Part shown: piece by piece, positions 1 to 7,994 of the stretch
How positions within the stretch are numbered: position 1 is the first letter of the stretch
Layout: the number at the start of each line of letters is the position of its first letter
Assembly: GCA_001464035.1 (NCBI GenBank)
Contig: LNEC01000022.1
Location: forward strand, 62,001 to 126,000
Origin: Bradyrhizobiaceae bacterium Ga0074131
GTDB lineage: Bacteria > Pseudomonadota > Alphaproteobacteria > Rhizobiales > Xanthobacteraceae
Length of the DNA: 64,000 nucleotides
Direction of reading: 5' to 3'
Program-made: the position numbers and the translations under genes
Notes under the pieces: generated by a model
Told to the model about the DNA's origin: nothing
What the model saw: only the letters and a program-made list of their open reading frames with translations
Database searches by the model: none

Positions 1-40
1 GGAAAGAAAGCCGAAGCGGGCCGGTACGTCGTTTTAGGTT

Positions 41-592
41 CTACGCTTCCCCTCCGCTAGGGGTAAAAGAATCTCGGCGCACGTATCGGAGCGCTGAGGC
101 GAGCAATTCTTCGGGCGCATCGGTCGACGTATCCAGAATCAATCGAGCGTCGGCCCAGCTTTCGTATTCAACCCGCCGTTGCTGCACCCGGGCCCATGTG
201 ACCTCGGGCATGCCGACGATGCCTCGAATCCGTGTCTCGATCCGGTGGCGGTGAACCGCCTCATCGGCACAAACGCATTCGATGATCTTCAGATCGGCCC
301 GGAATTTCCCGGCAAGATTTCGCCACGCCGCGCGTGGCGCCTCGACCGGATTGACGGCATCGACAATGACGGAATGCCCAAGACGCAGATGCTCGTCTGC
401 CAGCGCGACCGCCACGTCATAGGCGGCGATGCCGGTTGATTGTTTCGAAAGGCCGCCTTGCCACATCGCCGCCTCGATCGGATCGACCGAAAACACCGGC
501 ATCGACAGGGTACGGGACAGGCTCTCCGCCAGCGTACTCTTCCCGGAACCGGGGAGGCCGGATAAGACGATGAGCTGCATTGTCGTTGGCAT
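41..592 (-). CDS. AAA-family P-loop kinase/ATPase
   Basis: Encodes 183 aa. A P-loop GLPGSGKST lies at residues 13-21, typical of small zeta-toxin/shikimate-kinase-like nucleotide kinases that phosphorylate small molecules. A second motif, VDAVNP near residue 79, fits the Walker-B/lid side of this fold. No signal peptide or membrane segment is seen, so it is probably cytosolic. It lies 23 bp downstream of bolA on the same strand and may share its transcript. The start could be the first Met or Met5 (580). The substrate cannot be told from the sequence; the family includes many uncharacterised kinases. Confidence 0.8.
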   Translation of the reverse strand: MPTTMQLIVLSGLPGSGKSTLAESLSRTLSMPVFSVDPIEAAMWQGGLSKQSTGIAAYDVAVALADEHLRLGHSVIVDAVNPVEAPRAAWRNLAGKFRADLKIIECVCADEAVHRHRIETRIRGIVGMPEVTWARVQQRRVEYESWADARLILDTSTDAPEELLASALRYVRRDSFTPSGGEA

Positions 593-615
593 CGCCTGTG
601 TCCTGCCAAGGATGT

Positions 616-894
616 TTATGCGCCCCCGGCTTCCCCCGGCGCCTGTGCCTTGATCGCCAGCGCGTGCAAGGAGCCGGCGAGTTCCGCCGCCAGCGCCGCA
701 TTAATCATGCGGTGGCGTTCGATTCGGCTCTTCCCTTCGAATGCCGGCGACACAATATAGACTCTGAAATGCGTCTCGCCGCCCGGCCTGTGGCCGGCGT
801 GCCCTTCATGCAGATGTGATTCGTCCGTTACGTCGAGGCTTTCCGGCGCGAAAGCTTCGCGCAACTTGTTCGTGATATTGTCCTTAGCGCTCAT
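616..894 (-). CDS. BolA family protein
   Basis: Encodes 92 aa, close to the usual BolA length. The core SHLHEGHAGH followed by GGETHFRVYIVS and a helix rich in RHRMINAAL match the BolA/IbaG class II KH-like fold, with the conserved His residues that can bind [2Fe-2S] clusters with monothiol glutaredoxins. BolA proteins act in iron-sulfur trafficking and stress-linked morphology. It is divergent from the J-domain gene at 1004, so the 109 bp between them should hold both promoters. The last residues (GEAGGA) are low-complexity. The family call is firm; the exact subgroup (BolA versus IbaG) is not resolved. Confidence 0.92.
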   Translation of the reverse strand: MSAKDNITNKLREAFAPESLDVTDESHLHEGHAGHRPGGETHFRVYIVSPAFEGKSRIERHRMINAALAAELAGSLHALAIKAQAPGEAGGA

Positions 895-1003
895 GGCGGG
901 GCAATACGTCCGTGGCCGTGTTTCGTCAATGGTGCGTCAAGAGAGCGAGGGTTTCGCAATGTCAAGACTTGAAGCTTTTCGCATTGCGTTGTCATAGTCA
1001 GCC

Positions 1004-1666
1004 ATGCCGATTGATTCATCCAAATTCTTTGACAGCATTCGTATCAAGCCCAACAAGCTGAGCGCGAAGCAGCAGGCGGCCGCGCGCGAGGCTTCGGCCA
1101 TGTGCGAGTGGCCGGACTGCAAGAACAAGGGGCCGCACCGCGCGCCCAAGGGTCGGGCCAACGACAAGGAATACTGGCACTTCTGTCTCAATCATGTCCG
1201 CGAATACAACCAGTCCTACAACTTCTTTTCCGGCATGGCTGCCGATGCGGTCGCGCGCTACCAGAAGGATGCGCTGACCGGGCACCGTCCGACCTGGAAG
1301 ATGGGCGCCAATACCAGCGCCAAGAAGGGCAAGGGGAGCCCCGAGGCCGATCTGGAATCCGCTTCCGATCCGTTCAGCATGTTTTCGGAACTCAACGGTC
1401 GCGGCCGCTGGCGCCCGGGGCCCGGCGGCGCCGCCGGCGAGACCAAGGTCGAGACCAGGAAGATCTTCAACGCCGAGCGCAAGGCGCTCCAGGTGATGGG
1501 GCTCGGCCCCGAAGCAACGCTGGAAACCGTCAAGGCGAAATACAAGGCGCTGGTCAAGCAGCACCATCCCGACGCCAATGGCGGCGACCGCTCCACCGAG
1601 GATCGCCTGATCGAAATCATCAAGGCGTACAACTATCTCAAGACGGTGGTGCGCGGCGCGAGCTGA
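1004..1666 (+). CDS. J-domain (DnaJ-like) protein
   Basis: Encodes 220 aa. The J domain is at the C-terminus (about residues 160-218), with helix II KAKYKALVKQHHPDAN carrying the essential HPD tripeptide and helix III ending in IIKAYNYLK. The HPD loop stimulates Hsp70 ATPase. The N-terminal part holds a Cys/His cluster (CEWPDCKNKGPHRAP, then HFCLNHVREYN), which looks like a small metal site, followed by a linker with low-complexity Gly/Arg (GRGRWRPGPGGAAGE). A C-terminal J domain with an N-terminal Cys module is a known alphaproteobacterial DnaJ-like type, distinct from canonical DnaJ. The client is unknown. It is transcribed away from bolA. Confidence 0.9.
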   Translation: MPIDSSKFFDSIRIKPNKLSAKQQAAAREASAMCEWPDCKNKGPHRAPKGRANDKEYWHFCLNHVREYNQSYNFFSGMAADAVARYQKDALTGHRPTWKMGANTSAKKGKGSPEADLESASDPFSMFSELNGRGRWRPGPGGAAGETKVETRKIFNAERKALQVMGLGPEATLETVKAKYKALVKQHHPDANGGDRSTEDRLIEIIKAYNYLKTVVRGAS

Positions 1667-2354
1667 CCTCGGAATCCTGCCGAAAATCGCCTCGAGTTTT
1701 CTCTGCTGTCGGCTTGATCATGGATCGGCCGCGCCAGCGGCGGATCGCCCAGGTGGCCAGTGCGATGATCAACGCGCCGCCCGCCACCGCCAGCATCCAG
1801 TAATGCTTGCCGACTCCGGTATGGCGCGAAATCCCGGCATATTGATGCAGCGCCGATACCGCGAGCACGCCGGGCAGCACATGGGCGGCGGCCCATAGCA
1901 GGATCGCCGGGATGTTGACGGCGTAAAAGCGCGGCGGCGGCATCCCCAGCGCGCCCGCCGTGATCGGCACGAAGGCGCGGATCGGCGGTACGAAGCGCGC
2001 GAAGAACACCGCCAGCGCGCCCCACCGATGAAAGAACGCTTCGCTCTGTGCGATCAGGCGGGGATAGTTGGACATCGGCCACGCGTCCAAGATCTTCCGC
2101 TGGGCGCGATGGCCGATCCAGAACGCCGTTCCGTCGCCGAGCAACGCGCCTGATATCGCGGCGGCCAGCACGGGCTCAAGCCGCAATTCGCCGCCGGGCA
2201 CCAGTGCGCTCAGCGCCAGAATGATGGTCGAGCCCGGAATCACCGCGCCTGCGACGGGAACGGCCTCCAGCCAGGCGGCAAGGAACAGCGCGAGATAGGC
2301 AAGCCACGGATGTGCTGAGACAAACGCAATCAATGGATCGAGGAAGGAAGCCAC
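1638..2354 (-). CDS. DedA family membrane protein
   Basis: Encodes about 238 aa from a GTG start chosen because AGGA lies 6 bp upstream (CGCAGGAACTTCGTG) and the protein then begins VASFLDPLIAFV, the usual DedA N-terminus. An ATG at 2405 would add 17 residues without a clear ribosome site. Family marks are GAVIPGSTI, then GDGTAFWIGHR and the signature FFARFVPPIRAFVPITAGALGMP around residues 120-142. DedA/VTT proteins are inner-membrane proteins of the polytopic VTT fold; members such as UptA or YngC recycle undecaprenyl phosphate or move lipids. The tail is basic. It overlaps the end of the J-domain gene by 29 bp, tail to tail. Confidence 0.88.
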   Translation of the reverse strand: MASFLDPLIAFVSAHPWLAYLALFLAAWLEAVPVAGAVIPGSTIILALSALVPGGELRLEPVLAAAISGALLGDGTAFWIGHRAQRKILDAWPMSNYPRLIAQSEAFFHRWGALAVFFARFVPPIRAFVPITAGALGMPPPRFYAVNIPAILLWAAAHVLPGVLAVSALHQYAGISRHTGVGKHYWMLAVAGGALIIALATWAIRRWRGRSMIKPTAEKTRGDFRQDSEVSSRRAPPS

Positions 2355-2658
2355 GAAGTTCCTGCGCGGGCGCTGCGGACCAGTTGCGGTGCCAGCATAG
2401 CTCATGAAAAGGACCAAAGGGCCAGCAAATGCCCCGTTTCCGGCCGGCGCCCGGAGCATATGGGGGGAAAGTACGGCGTGATTCGCAGGGCAGCCTTCCA
2501 AAAACCGAGGCCAGCACCTATCTTGATGATAACGCAGCGGAACTTTGATTGGGTGGCGGGCTTCTGCCGGCCCTTGCTCTCTGATACGTTGACCAAAGCA
2601 CCCATCCGCAGCCACTCAGCAAATCTGGTTTCGGGAGCGTCCGGACCTCGGAGGATTG

Positions 2659-3657
2659 ATGACGACCGCCGCCATGACCAAAGTGCACGAGCCCGCCGGC
2701 ATGCCCGACATGAAGGTGTCGGTTCGTCAGGTATTCGGAATCGACAGCGACCTCGAGGTGCCGGCCTATTCCGAGGTTGACCCGCACGTGCCCGATGTCG
2801 ACTCGGATTACCGCTTCGATCGCGCCACCACGCTCGCCATTCTCGCCGGCTTCGCCAAGAACCGTCGCGTCATGGTCACGGGTTATCACGGCACCGGCAA
2901 GTCGACCCATATCGAGCAGGTCGCGGCACGGCTGAACTGGCCCTGCGTCCGCGTCAATCTCGACAGCCATATCAGCCGCATCGATCTGGTCGGCAAGGAT
3001 TCGATCGTCGTGCGCGACGGCAAGCAGGTCACCGAATTCCGCGACGGCATCCTGCCTTGGGCGCTGCAGCACAACATCGCGCTGGTGTTCGATGAATACG
3101 ACGCCGGCCGTCCCGACGTGATGTTCGTGATCCAGCGCGTGCTGGAGGTTTCCGGCCGCCTGACGCTGCTCGATCAGAACAAGGTGATCAAGCCGCATCC
3201 GGCGTTCCGGCTGTTCTCGACCGCCAACACGGTCGGCCTCGGCGACACCTCCGGCCTCTATCACGGCACCCAGCAGATCAACCAGGGTCAGATGGACCGC
3301 TGGTCGATCGTCACCACGCTGAACTATCTGGCGCATGACGAGGAAGTCGAGATCGTGCTGGCCAAGGCGCGCCACTACCGCAACCCGGAAGGCCGCGACA
3401 TCGTCAACAAGATGGTGCGGCTGGCGGACCTCACCCGCAACGCCTTCGCCAACGGCGATCTGTCGACGGTGATGAGTCCGCGTACGGTGATCACCTGGGC
3501 GGAAAACGCCGAGATTTTCACCGACATCGGCTTTTCTTTCCGCGTCACCTTCCTCAACAAATGCGACGAACTGGAGCGGCCCCTGGTCGCCGAATTCTAT
3601 CAGCGCTGCTTCAACGCAGAACTCGCGGAATCCTCGGTGAATGTCGCGCTTTCCTAA
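2659..3657 (+). CDS. cobS: Cobaltochelatase subunit CobS
   Basis: Encodes 332 aa, the normal CobS length. This AAA+ subunit of the aerobic ATP-dependent cobaltochelatase (CobN-CobS-CobT) drives cobalt insertion into hydrogenobyrinic acid a,c-diamide in cobalamin synthesis. Walker A GYHGTGKST is near residues 74-82 and Walker B LVFDEYDAG near 142-150; a sensor-like FSTANTVG follows. The start is the ATG at 2659 with GAGG four bases upstream; a TTG directly before it is less likely. cobT follows 51 bp downstream, so they are co-transcribed. The large subunit CobN is not in this window. Confidence 0.96.
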   Translation: MTTAAMTKVHEPAGMPDMKVSVRQVFGIDSDLEVPAYSEVDPHVPDVDSDYRFDRATTLAILAGFAKNRRVMVTGYHGTGKSTHIEQVAARLNWPCVRVNLDSHISRIDLVGKDSIVVRDGKQVTEFRDGILPWALQHNIALVFDEYDAGRPDVMFVIQRVLEVSGRLTLLDQNKVIKPHPAFRLFSTANTVGLGDTSGLYHGTQQINQGQMDRWSIVTTLNYLAHDEEVEIVLAKARHYRNPEGRDIVNKMVRLADLTRNAFANGDLSTVMSPRTVITWAENAEIFTDIGFSFRVTFLNKCDELERPLVAEFYQRCFNAELAESSVNVALS

Positions 3658-3708
3658 CGACTGCCGTCGTTCTCCTCTTCGCGGGAGACGGCCGGTGGTG
3701 AGGTCTTG

Positions 3709-5610
3709 ATGACAACTTCCAACCAGAAGTTCCGAACCGGATCGAAGGAAGCGCCGACCGAGCCGTTCAAGCGCGCGGTGACGTCCTGTCTGCGCGCGAT
3801 CGCGAAGGCCCCGGAGCTGGAAGTGACGTTCGCCGCCGAGCGCCCGGGCCTCGCGCCCGGCAAGGCGCGGCTGCCCGAGCCGGCGCGCAAGATGACAAAA
3901 CGCGATGCCGCCATCGTGCGCGGCCACGCCGATTCGATCGCGCTGAAGCTCGCCTGTCACGACCCGAAGGTGCATCGCAAGCTGATGCCGGGCAATCCGC
4001 AGGCGCGCGGCGTGTTCGAGGCGGTCGAGCAGGCGCGGGTGGAGGCGATCGGCGCGCGGCGGATGGCCGGCGTTGCCAGGAATCTCACTGCGATGCTCGA
4101 CGATCATTTCCATCGCGGCAAGTTCGACGAGATCACCGACCGCGCCGATGCGCCGCTGTCGGACGCGCTGGCGATGCTGGTGCGCGAGCGCCTCACCGGC
4201 ATGGCGCCGCCGGCGGCTGCCCGCAAGATGGTCGACCTGTGGCGGCCGGTGCTGGAAGACAAGATCGGCGCGCGACTCGATCAGCTCAGCCGCGTCACCG
4301 AAGACCAGGCCAGGTTCGGCGACGCCGTGCATGATCTTTTGTCGGCGCTCGAACTCGGCGACGACCGCAACGCCGACTCCGACGACGACGAGAACCAGGA
4401 CGAGAATCGCGACGGCGAGAACGACCAGTCCGGCGCCGAAGGATCGCCCGACAGCGACGCGGCGCAGGAAATGAGCGCCGACCAGGCGCAGGCATCCACC
4501 GACGAGATGTCGGAAAGCGCCATGGAAAGCGCGCAGGCGTCCACGTCGGACACCTTCGACGACGGCGAACTCGGCGACGACGAGACACCCGGCGAGGCGA
4601 CGCGTCCGAATTCGCGCAGCGCCAACGAGCCGCGCGGCCCGGAATATCACGCCTTCGCGCCGAAATTCGACGAGGTGATCGCGGCCGAGGATCTGTGCGA
4701 CCACGACGAGCTGGAGCGGTTGCGCAGCTATCTCGACAAGCAGCTCGCGCATCTGCAGGGCATCGTGGCGCGGCTCGCCAACCGGCTGCAGCGCCGGCTG
4801 ATGGCGCAGCAGAACCGCGCCTGGGAGTTCGATCTCGAGGAGGGCGTGCTCGATCCGGCGCGGCTGTCGCGCGTGGTGACCGATCCCTATCATCCGCTGT
4901 CATTCATGAACGAGAAGGAAGCCACCTTCCGCGACACCGTGGTGACGCTGCTGCTGGACAATTCCGGCTCGATGCGCGGCCGTCCGATCACGGTGGCGGC
5001 GACCTGCGCCGATATTCTGGCGCGCACGCTGGAGCGCTGCGGCGTCAAGGTGGAGATACTCGGCTTCACCACGCGGGCCTGGAAGGGCGGACAGTCGCGC
5101 GAGGCGTGGCTGGCCGCCGGCAAGCCGGCCAATCCCGGGCGGCTCAACGATCTCCGCCATATCATCTACAAATCCGCCGACGCGCCATGGCGGCGCGCGC
5201 GGAAGAATTTGGGCCTGATGATGCGCGAAGGGTTGCTGAAGGAAAACATCGACGGCGAGGCGCTGGACTGGGCGCACAAGCGGCTGCTCGGCCGTTCGGA
5301 GCAGCGCAAGATCCTGATGATGATTTCCGACGGCGCGCCGGTCGACGACTCCACGCTGTCGGTCAATCCCGGCAATTACCTGGAGCGCCATCTGCGTCAC
5401 ATCATCGAGGAAATCGAGACCCGCTCCCCGGTCGAACTGATCGCGATCGGCATCGGCCACGACGTCACCCGCTATTATCGCCGCGCGGTCACCATCGTCG
5501 ATGCCGAGGAACTCGGTGGCGCCATCACCGAGAAGCTCGCCGAACTGTTCAGTGAGACCCAGGGGGCTGCGCCCTCGAGGTCCCGCCCCCGGCGCCGATT
5601 GCATTCATAA
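3709..5610 (+). CDS. cobT: Cobaltochelatase subunit CobT
   Basis: Encodes 633 aa, a full-length CobT. The C-terminal von Willebrand A domain has the metal-ion-dependent adhesion site DNSGSM (about residue 418), the feature that couples CobT to the AAA+ ring of CobS. The middle (about residues 220-300) is a strongly acidic, disordered linker dominated by Asp, Glu, Asn and Ser, typical of CobT and Mg-chelatase ChlD. With CobS it forms the chaperone-like motor that activates CobN. The gene follows cobS by 51 bp. The reverse strand has a long open frame here, an artefact of GC bias. Confidence 0.95.
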   Translation: MTTSNQKFRTGSKEAPTEPFKRAVTSCLRAIAKAPELEVTFAAERPGLAPGKARLPEPARKMTKRDAAIVRGHADSIALKLACHDPKVHRKLMPGNPQARGVFEAVEQARVEAIGARRMAGVARNLTAMLDDHFHRGKFDEITDRADAPLSDALAMLVRERLTGMAPPAAARKMVDLWRPVLEDKIGARLDQLSRVTEDQARFGDAVHDLLSALELGDDRNADSDDDENQDENRDGENDQSGAEGSPDSDAAQEMSADQAQASTDEMSESAMESAQASTSDTFDDGELGDDETPGEATRPNSRSANEPRGPEYHAFAPKFDEVIAAEDLCDHDELERLRSYLDKQLAHLQGIVARLANRLQRRLMAQQNRAWEFDLEEGVLDPARLSRVVTDPYHPLSFMNEKEATFRDTVVTLLLDNSGSMRGRPITVAATCADILARTLERCGVKVEILGFTTRAWKGGQSREAWLAAGKPANPGRLNDLRHIIYKSADAPWRRARKNLGLMMREGLLKENIDGEALDWAHKRLLGRSEQRKILMMISDGAPVDDSTLSVNPGNYLERHLRHIIEEIETRSPVELIAIGIGHDVTRYYRRAVTIVDAEELGGAITEKLAELFSETQGAAPSRSRPRRRLHS

Positions 5611-5614
5611 CATC

Positions 5615-6664
5615 ATGCGCGCCTATCTCAGCCGACGCCGCTTCCTCAAGTTGACGGCGGCGGGGATTTCGGGCGCCGCGTTTCCCGCGGCCGCCCGCGC
5701 GCAGAAGCCGGTCGCGCCCGATGAGTTCACGGTCGCGGCCCCGGTCTCGATCGAGGTCAATGCCCGGCCGATTCCCGCCTTCGACACAAGCGACCGTGCA
5801 CGGGTCCGGTTTGGCGCGCTGGAATACCGCAGCGGACTGATCCTGACCTCGCGGTTTCGCGGTTTTGGCGGGCTGTCGGGATTTCGACTCGACCCGAAGG
5901 GCGAGCGCTTCATCGCGGTCAGCGACAAGGGCGGCTGGTTCACCGGCCGCATCGTCTACCAGGGCCGCGAGATGACCGGGCTCGACGAGGTCGAGGCCGC
6001 GCCCCTGCTCGGGCCCGACGGCCGGCCGATCACCGCGCGCGGCTGGTATGATTCCGAATCGCTCGCGCGCGATGGAACGCTGGTCTATGTCGGCATCGAG
6101 CGGGTGCATCGCATCCTGCGATACGATTTCGCCAGGGGGTTTACCCGGGCGCGCGGCGAGGAAATTCCGGTGCCGCCGGCGGTGCGCAAACTGCCCAGCA
6201 ACAAGGGGCTGGAAGCCCTGGTCGTGGTGCCGAAGAATCTGCCGCTGGCGGGGACGCTGATCGCGCTCTCCGAGCGCGGCCTCGACGCCAACGGCAACAT
6301 CCTCGGTTTCCTGATCGGCGGCAAGGCCCCCGGGCCGTTCAGCCTTCGCCGCGCCGACACGTTCGAGGTCAGCGACGCGGTGCTGCTGCCCTCGGGCGAG
6401 CTGCTGGTGCTGGAGCGGAAATTCTCCTGGCTCACCGGCGTCGGCATCCGGATCCGGCGCTTGCAGCTCAAATCGCTGGCGCCCGGCGCCGTAGTCGACG
6501 GCCCCGCGATCTTCGAGGCGGATCTCGGCCAAGAGGTCGATAATTTGGAAGCCATCGACGCCCACCTCACGCCGGAAGGCGACACCGTGCTGACGCTGGT
6601 TTCCGACGACAATTTTTCCATGGTCCAGCGCAATCTGCTGCTGCAGTTCACGCTGGTCGATTAG
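5615..6664 (+). CDS. Tat-exported esterase-like/phytase-family protein
   Basis: Encodes 349 aa. The N-terminus SRRRFLKLTAAGISGAAF is a twin-arginine signal, followed by AAARAQ as a likely cleavage site, so the product should be folded before export to the periplasm. The rest fits the 'esterase-like activity of phytase' beta-propeller family: LSGFRLDPKGERFIAVSDKGG early, then NKGLEALVV and LIALSERGLD, and DNLEAID near the C-terminus. The start lies 4 bp after the cobT stop, indicating translational coupling or one transcript with cobST. A role in cobalamin synthesis is not implied by the fold; the substrate is unknown. Confidence 0.85.
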   Translation: MRAYLSRRRFLKLTAAGISGAAFPAAARAQKPVAPDEFTVAAPVSIEVNARPIPAFDTSDRARVRFGALEYRSGLILTSRFRGFGGLSGFRLDPKGERFIAVSDKGGWFTGRIVYQGREMTGLDEVEAAPLLGPDGRPITARGWYDSESLARDGTLVYVGIERVHRILRYDFARGFTRARGEEIPVPPAVRKLPSNKGLEALVVVPKNLPLAGTLIALSERGLDANGNILGFLIGGKAPGPFSLRRADTFEVSDAVLLPSGELLVLERKFSWLTGVGIRIRRLQLKSLAPGAVVDGPAIFEADLGQEVDNLEAIDAHLTPEGDTVLTLVSDDNFSMVQRNLLLQFTLVD

Positions 6665-6747
6665 CTGTATCCCGGCAGTTGGACATCGTCGCCGCGACCT
6701 TTAGAGTATTTCAACACCCTTCTCCTCCTCCCATCCGGATACCCCCT

Positions 6748-7860
6748 ATGAGCGCCCTGTTTTCCCCGATCACCCTGCGCGGCCTGAAACTTCCCAATCG
6801 CATCATGGTGGCGCCGATGTGCCAGTATTCCGCCGAGAACGGCGAGGCCACCGACTGGCACTTCACCCACATCAATTCGCTGGCGCTGTCGGGTGCTGCG
6901 GCGTTCTGCATCGAGGCGACCGCGGTGGAGGCGATCGGCCGCATAACGCCGGGCTGCCTCGGCCTGTGGAACGACGCATGCGAAGCCGCGCTGAAGCCGA
7001 TCCTGGCCTCGGTGCGCAAGCATTCGAAAGCCGCGGTCATGATGCAGCTTGCCCATGCCGGGCGCAAGGCGTCGAGCCACAGGCCATGGGACGGCGGTCA
7101 GTTGATCCCGCTCTCCGAAGGCGGCTGGCAGGCCGAGGGGCCCTCCAGCGTGCCGCACAAGGAGGGCGAGACGCCGCCGCGCGCGATCGATGACGCTGGC
7201 TTGAAGCGCATCCGCGACGCCTTCGTGGCGGCGGCGCAGCGCACCGAGCGGCTCGGCATCGACGGCATCGAGGTGCATTGCGCGCATGGCTACCTGCTGC
7301 ATCAGTTTCTGTCGCCGATCTCCAACCGGCGCACCGACCGGTACGGCGGCAACTTGCAAAACCGCATGCGGTTTCCGCTCGAAGTGTTCGAGGCGGTGCG
7401 CGCGGCGTTTGCGAAAGACAAGCCGGTCGGGCTGCGGGTCTCCGCCACCGACTGGATCGAGGGCGGCTGGGATCTGCCGCAGACCATCGAGTTCGCGCAT
7501 GAGCTGAAGAAGCGCGGCGTCGACTGGATCGATGTGTCCTCGGGCGGCGTGTCGCCGCTGCAGAAGATTCCGCTCGGCCCCGGCTACCAGGTGCCGCTGG
7601 CGCAGGCGGTGAAGGAAGCCACCGGCGTCACCACCATCGCGGTCGGCCTGATCACCGAGCCGAAGCAGGCCGAGGACATCGTCGCGTCCGGCAAGGCCGA
7701 CATGGTCGCGCTGGCGCGCGGCATGCTCTACGACCCGCGCTGGGGCTGGCACGCCGCCGCCGAACTCGGCGGCGAGGTTTCGGCCCCGCCGCAATACTGG
7801 CGCTCGCAACCCTCGACGCAGAAGGCGCTGTTCGGCGCCACCACGTTCGGGACGCGGTAG
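6748..7860 (+). CDS. Old Yellow Enzyme family NADH:flavin oxidoreductase
   Basis: Encodes 370 aa. An FMN-dependent (beta/alpha)8 barrel of the YqjM/xenobiotic-reductase subclass. MVAPMCQYSA carries the Cys that tunes FMN in this subclass. LAHAGRKAS, the substrate-binding EVHCAHGYLLHQFLSP, and SNRRTDRYGG are all present, as is LARGMLYDPRWGWHAA at the end. Such enzymes reduce alpha,beta-unsaturated carbonyls or nitro compounds with NAD(P)H. The ATG at 6748 gives the canonical start MSALFSPITLRGLKLPNR. It sits 83 bp after the phytase-like gene and may be transcribed separately. The physiological substrate cannot be read from sequence. Confidence 0.95.
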   Translation: MSALFSPITLRGLKLPNRIMVAPMCQYSAENGEATDWHFTHINSLALSGAAAFCIEATAVEAIGRITPGCLGLWNDACEAALKPILASVRKHSKAAVMMQLAHAGRKASSHRPWDGGQLIPLSEGGWQAEGPSSVPHKEGETPPRAIDDAGLKRIRDAFVAAAQRTERLGIDGIEVHCAHGYLLHQFLSPISNRRTDRYGGNLQNRMRFPLEVFEAVRAAFAKDKPVGLRVSATDWIEGGWDLPQTIEFAHELKKRGVDWIDVSSGGVSPLQKIPLGPGYQVPLAQAVKEATGVTTIAVGLITEPKQAEDIVASGKADMVALARGMLYDPRWGWHAAAELGGEVSAPPQYWRSQPSTQKALFGATTFGTR

Positions 7861-7871
7861 GTTTCTCGGCC

Positions 7872-7983
7872 TTCATGGTTCGAGACGCGGCCGAGAGGCC
7901 GCTCCCCACCATGAGGGTCCGACACCGGACCTCATCCTGAAGGAGCGCGCCCTTCGCGCGCGTCCCGAAGGATGAGGGGCTCC
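7872..7983. repeat. Palindromic intergenic repeat (family 2)
   Basis: The only content of the gap between the OYE and chemoreceptor genes. It starts CATGGTTCGAGACGCGGCC and ends with GTCCCGAAGGATGAGGGGC. It contains the hairpin GCGCGCCCTTCGCGCGC type stem, and CTCATCCTGAAGGAGCG is recognisable again near 50.1 and 59.7 kb. It lies between two convergent genes, where it may also act as a bidirectional terminator. Confidence 0.6.
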
Positions 7984-7994
7984 GCGCCGCACCC

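Noticed and set aside
2518..4893. Very long open frame (791 aa) on the minus strand
   Set aside because: It runs antisense through cobS and cobT, which have clear motifs. The His/Arg/Val-rich composition is the usual product of GC-biased antisense frames.
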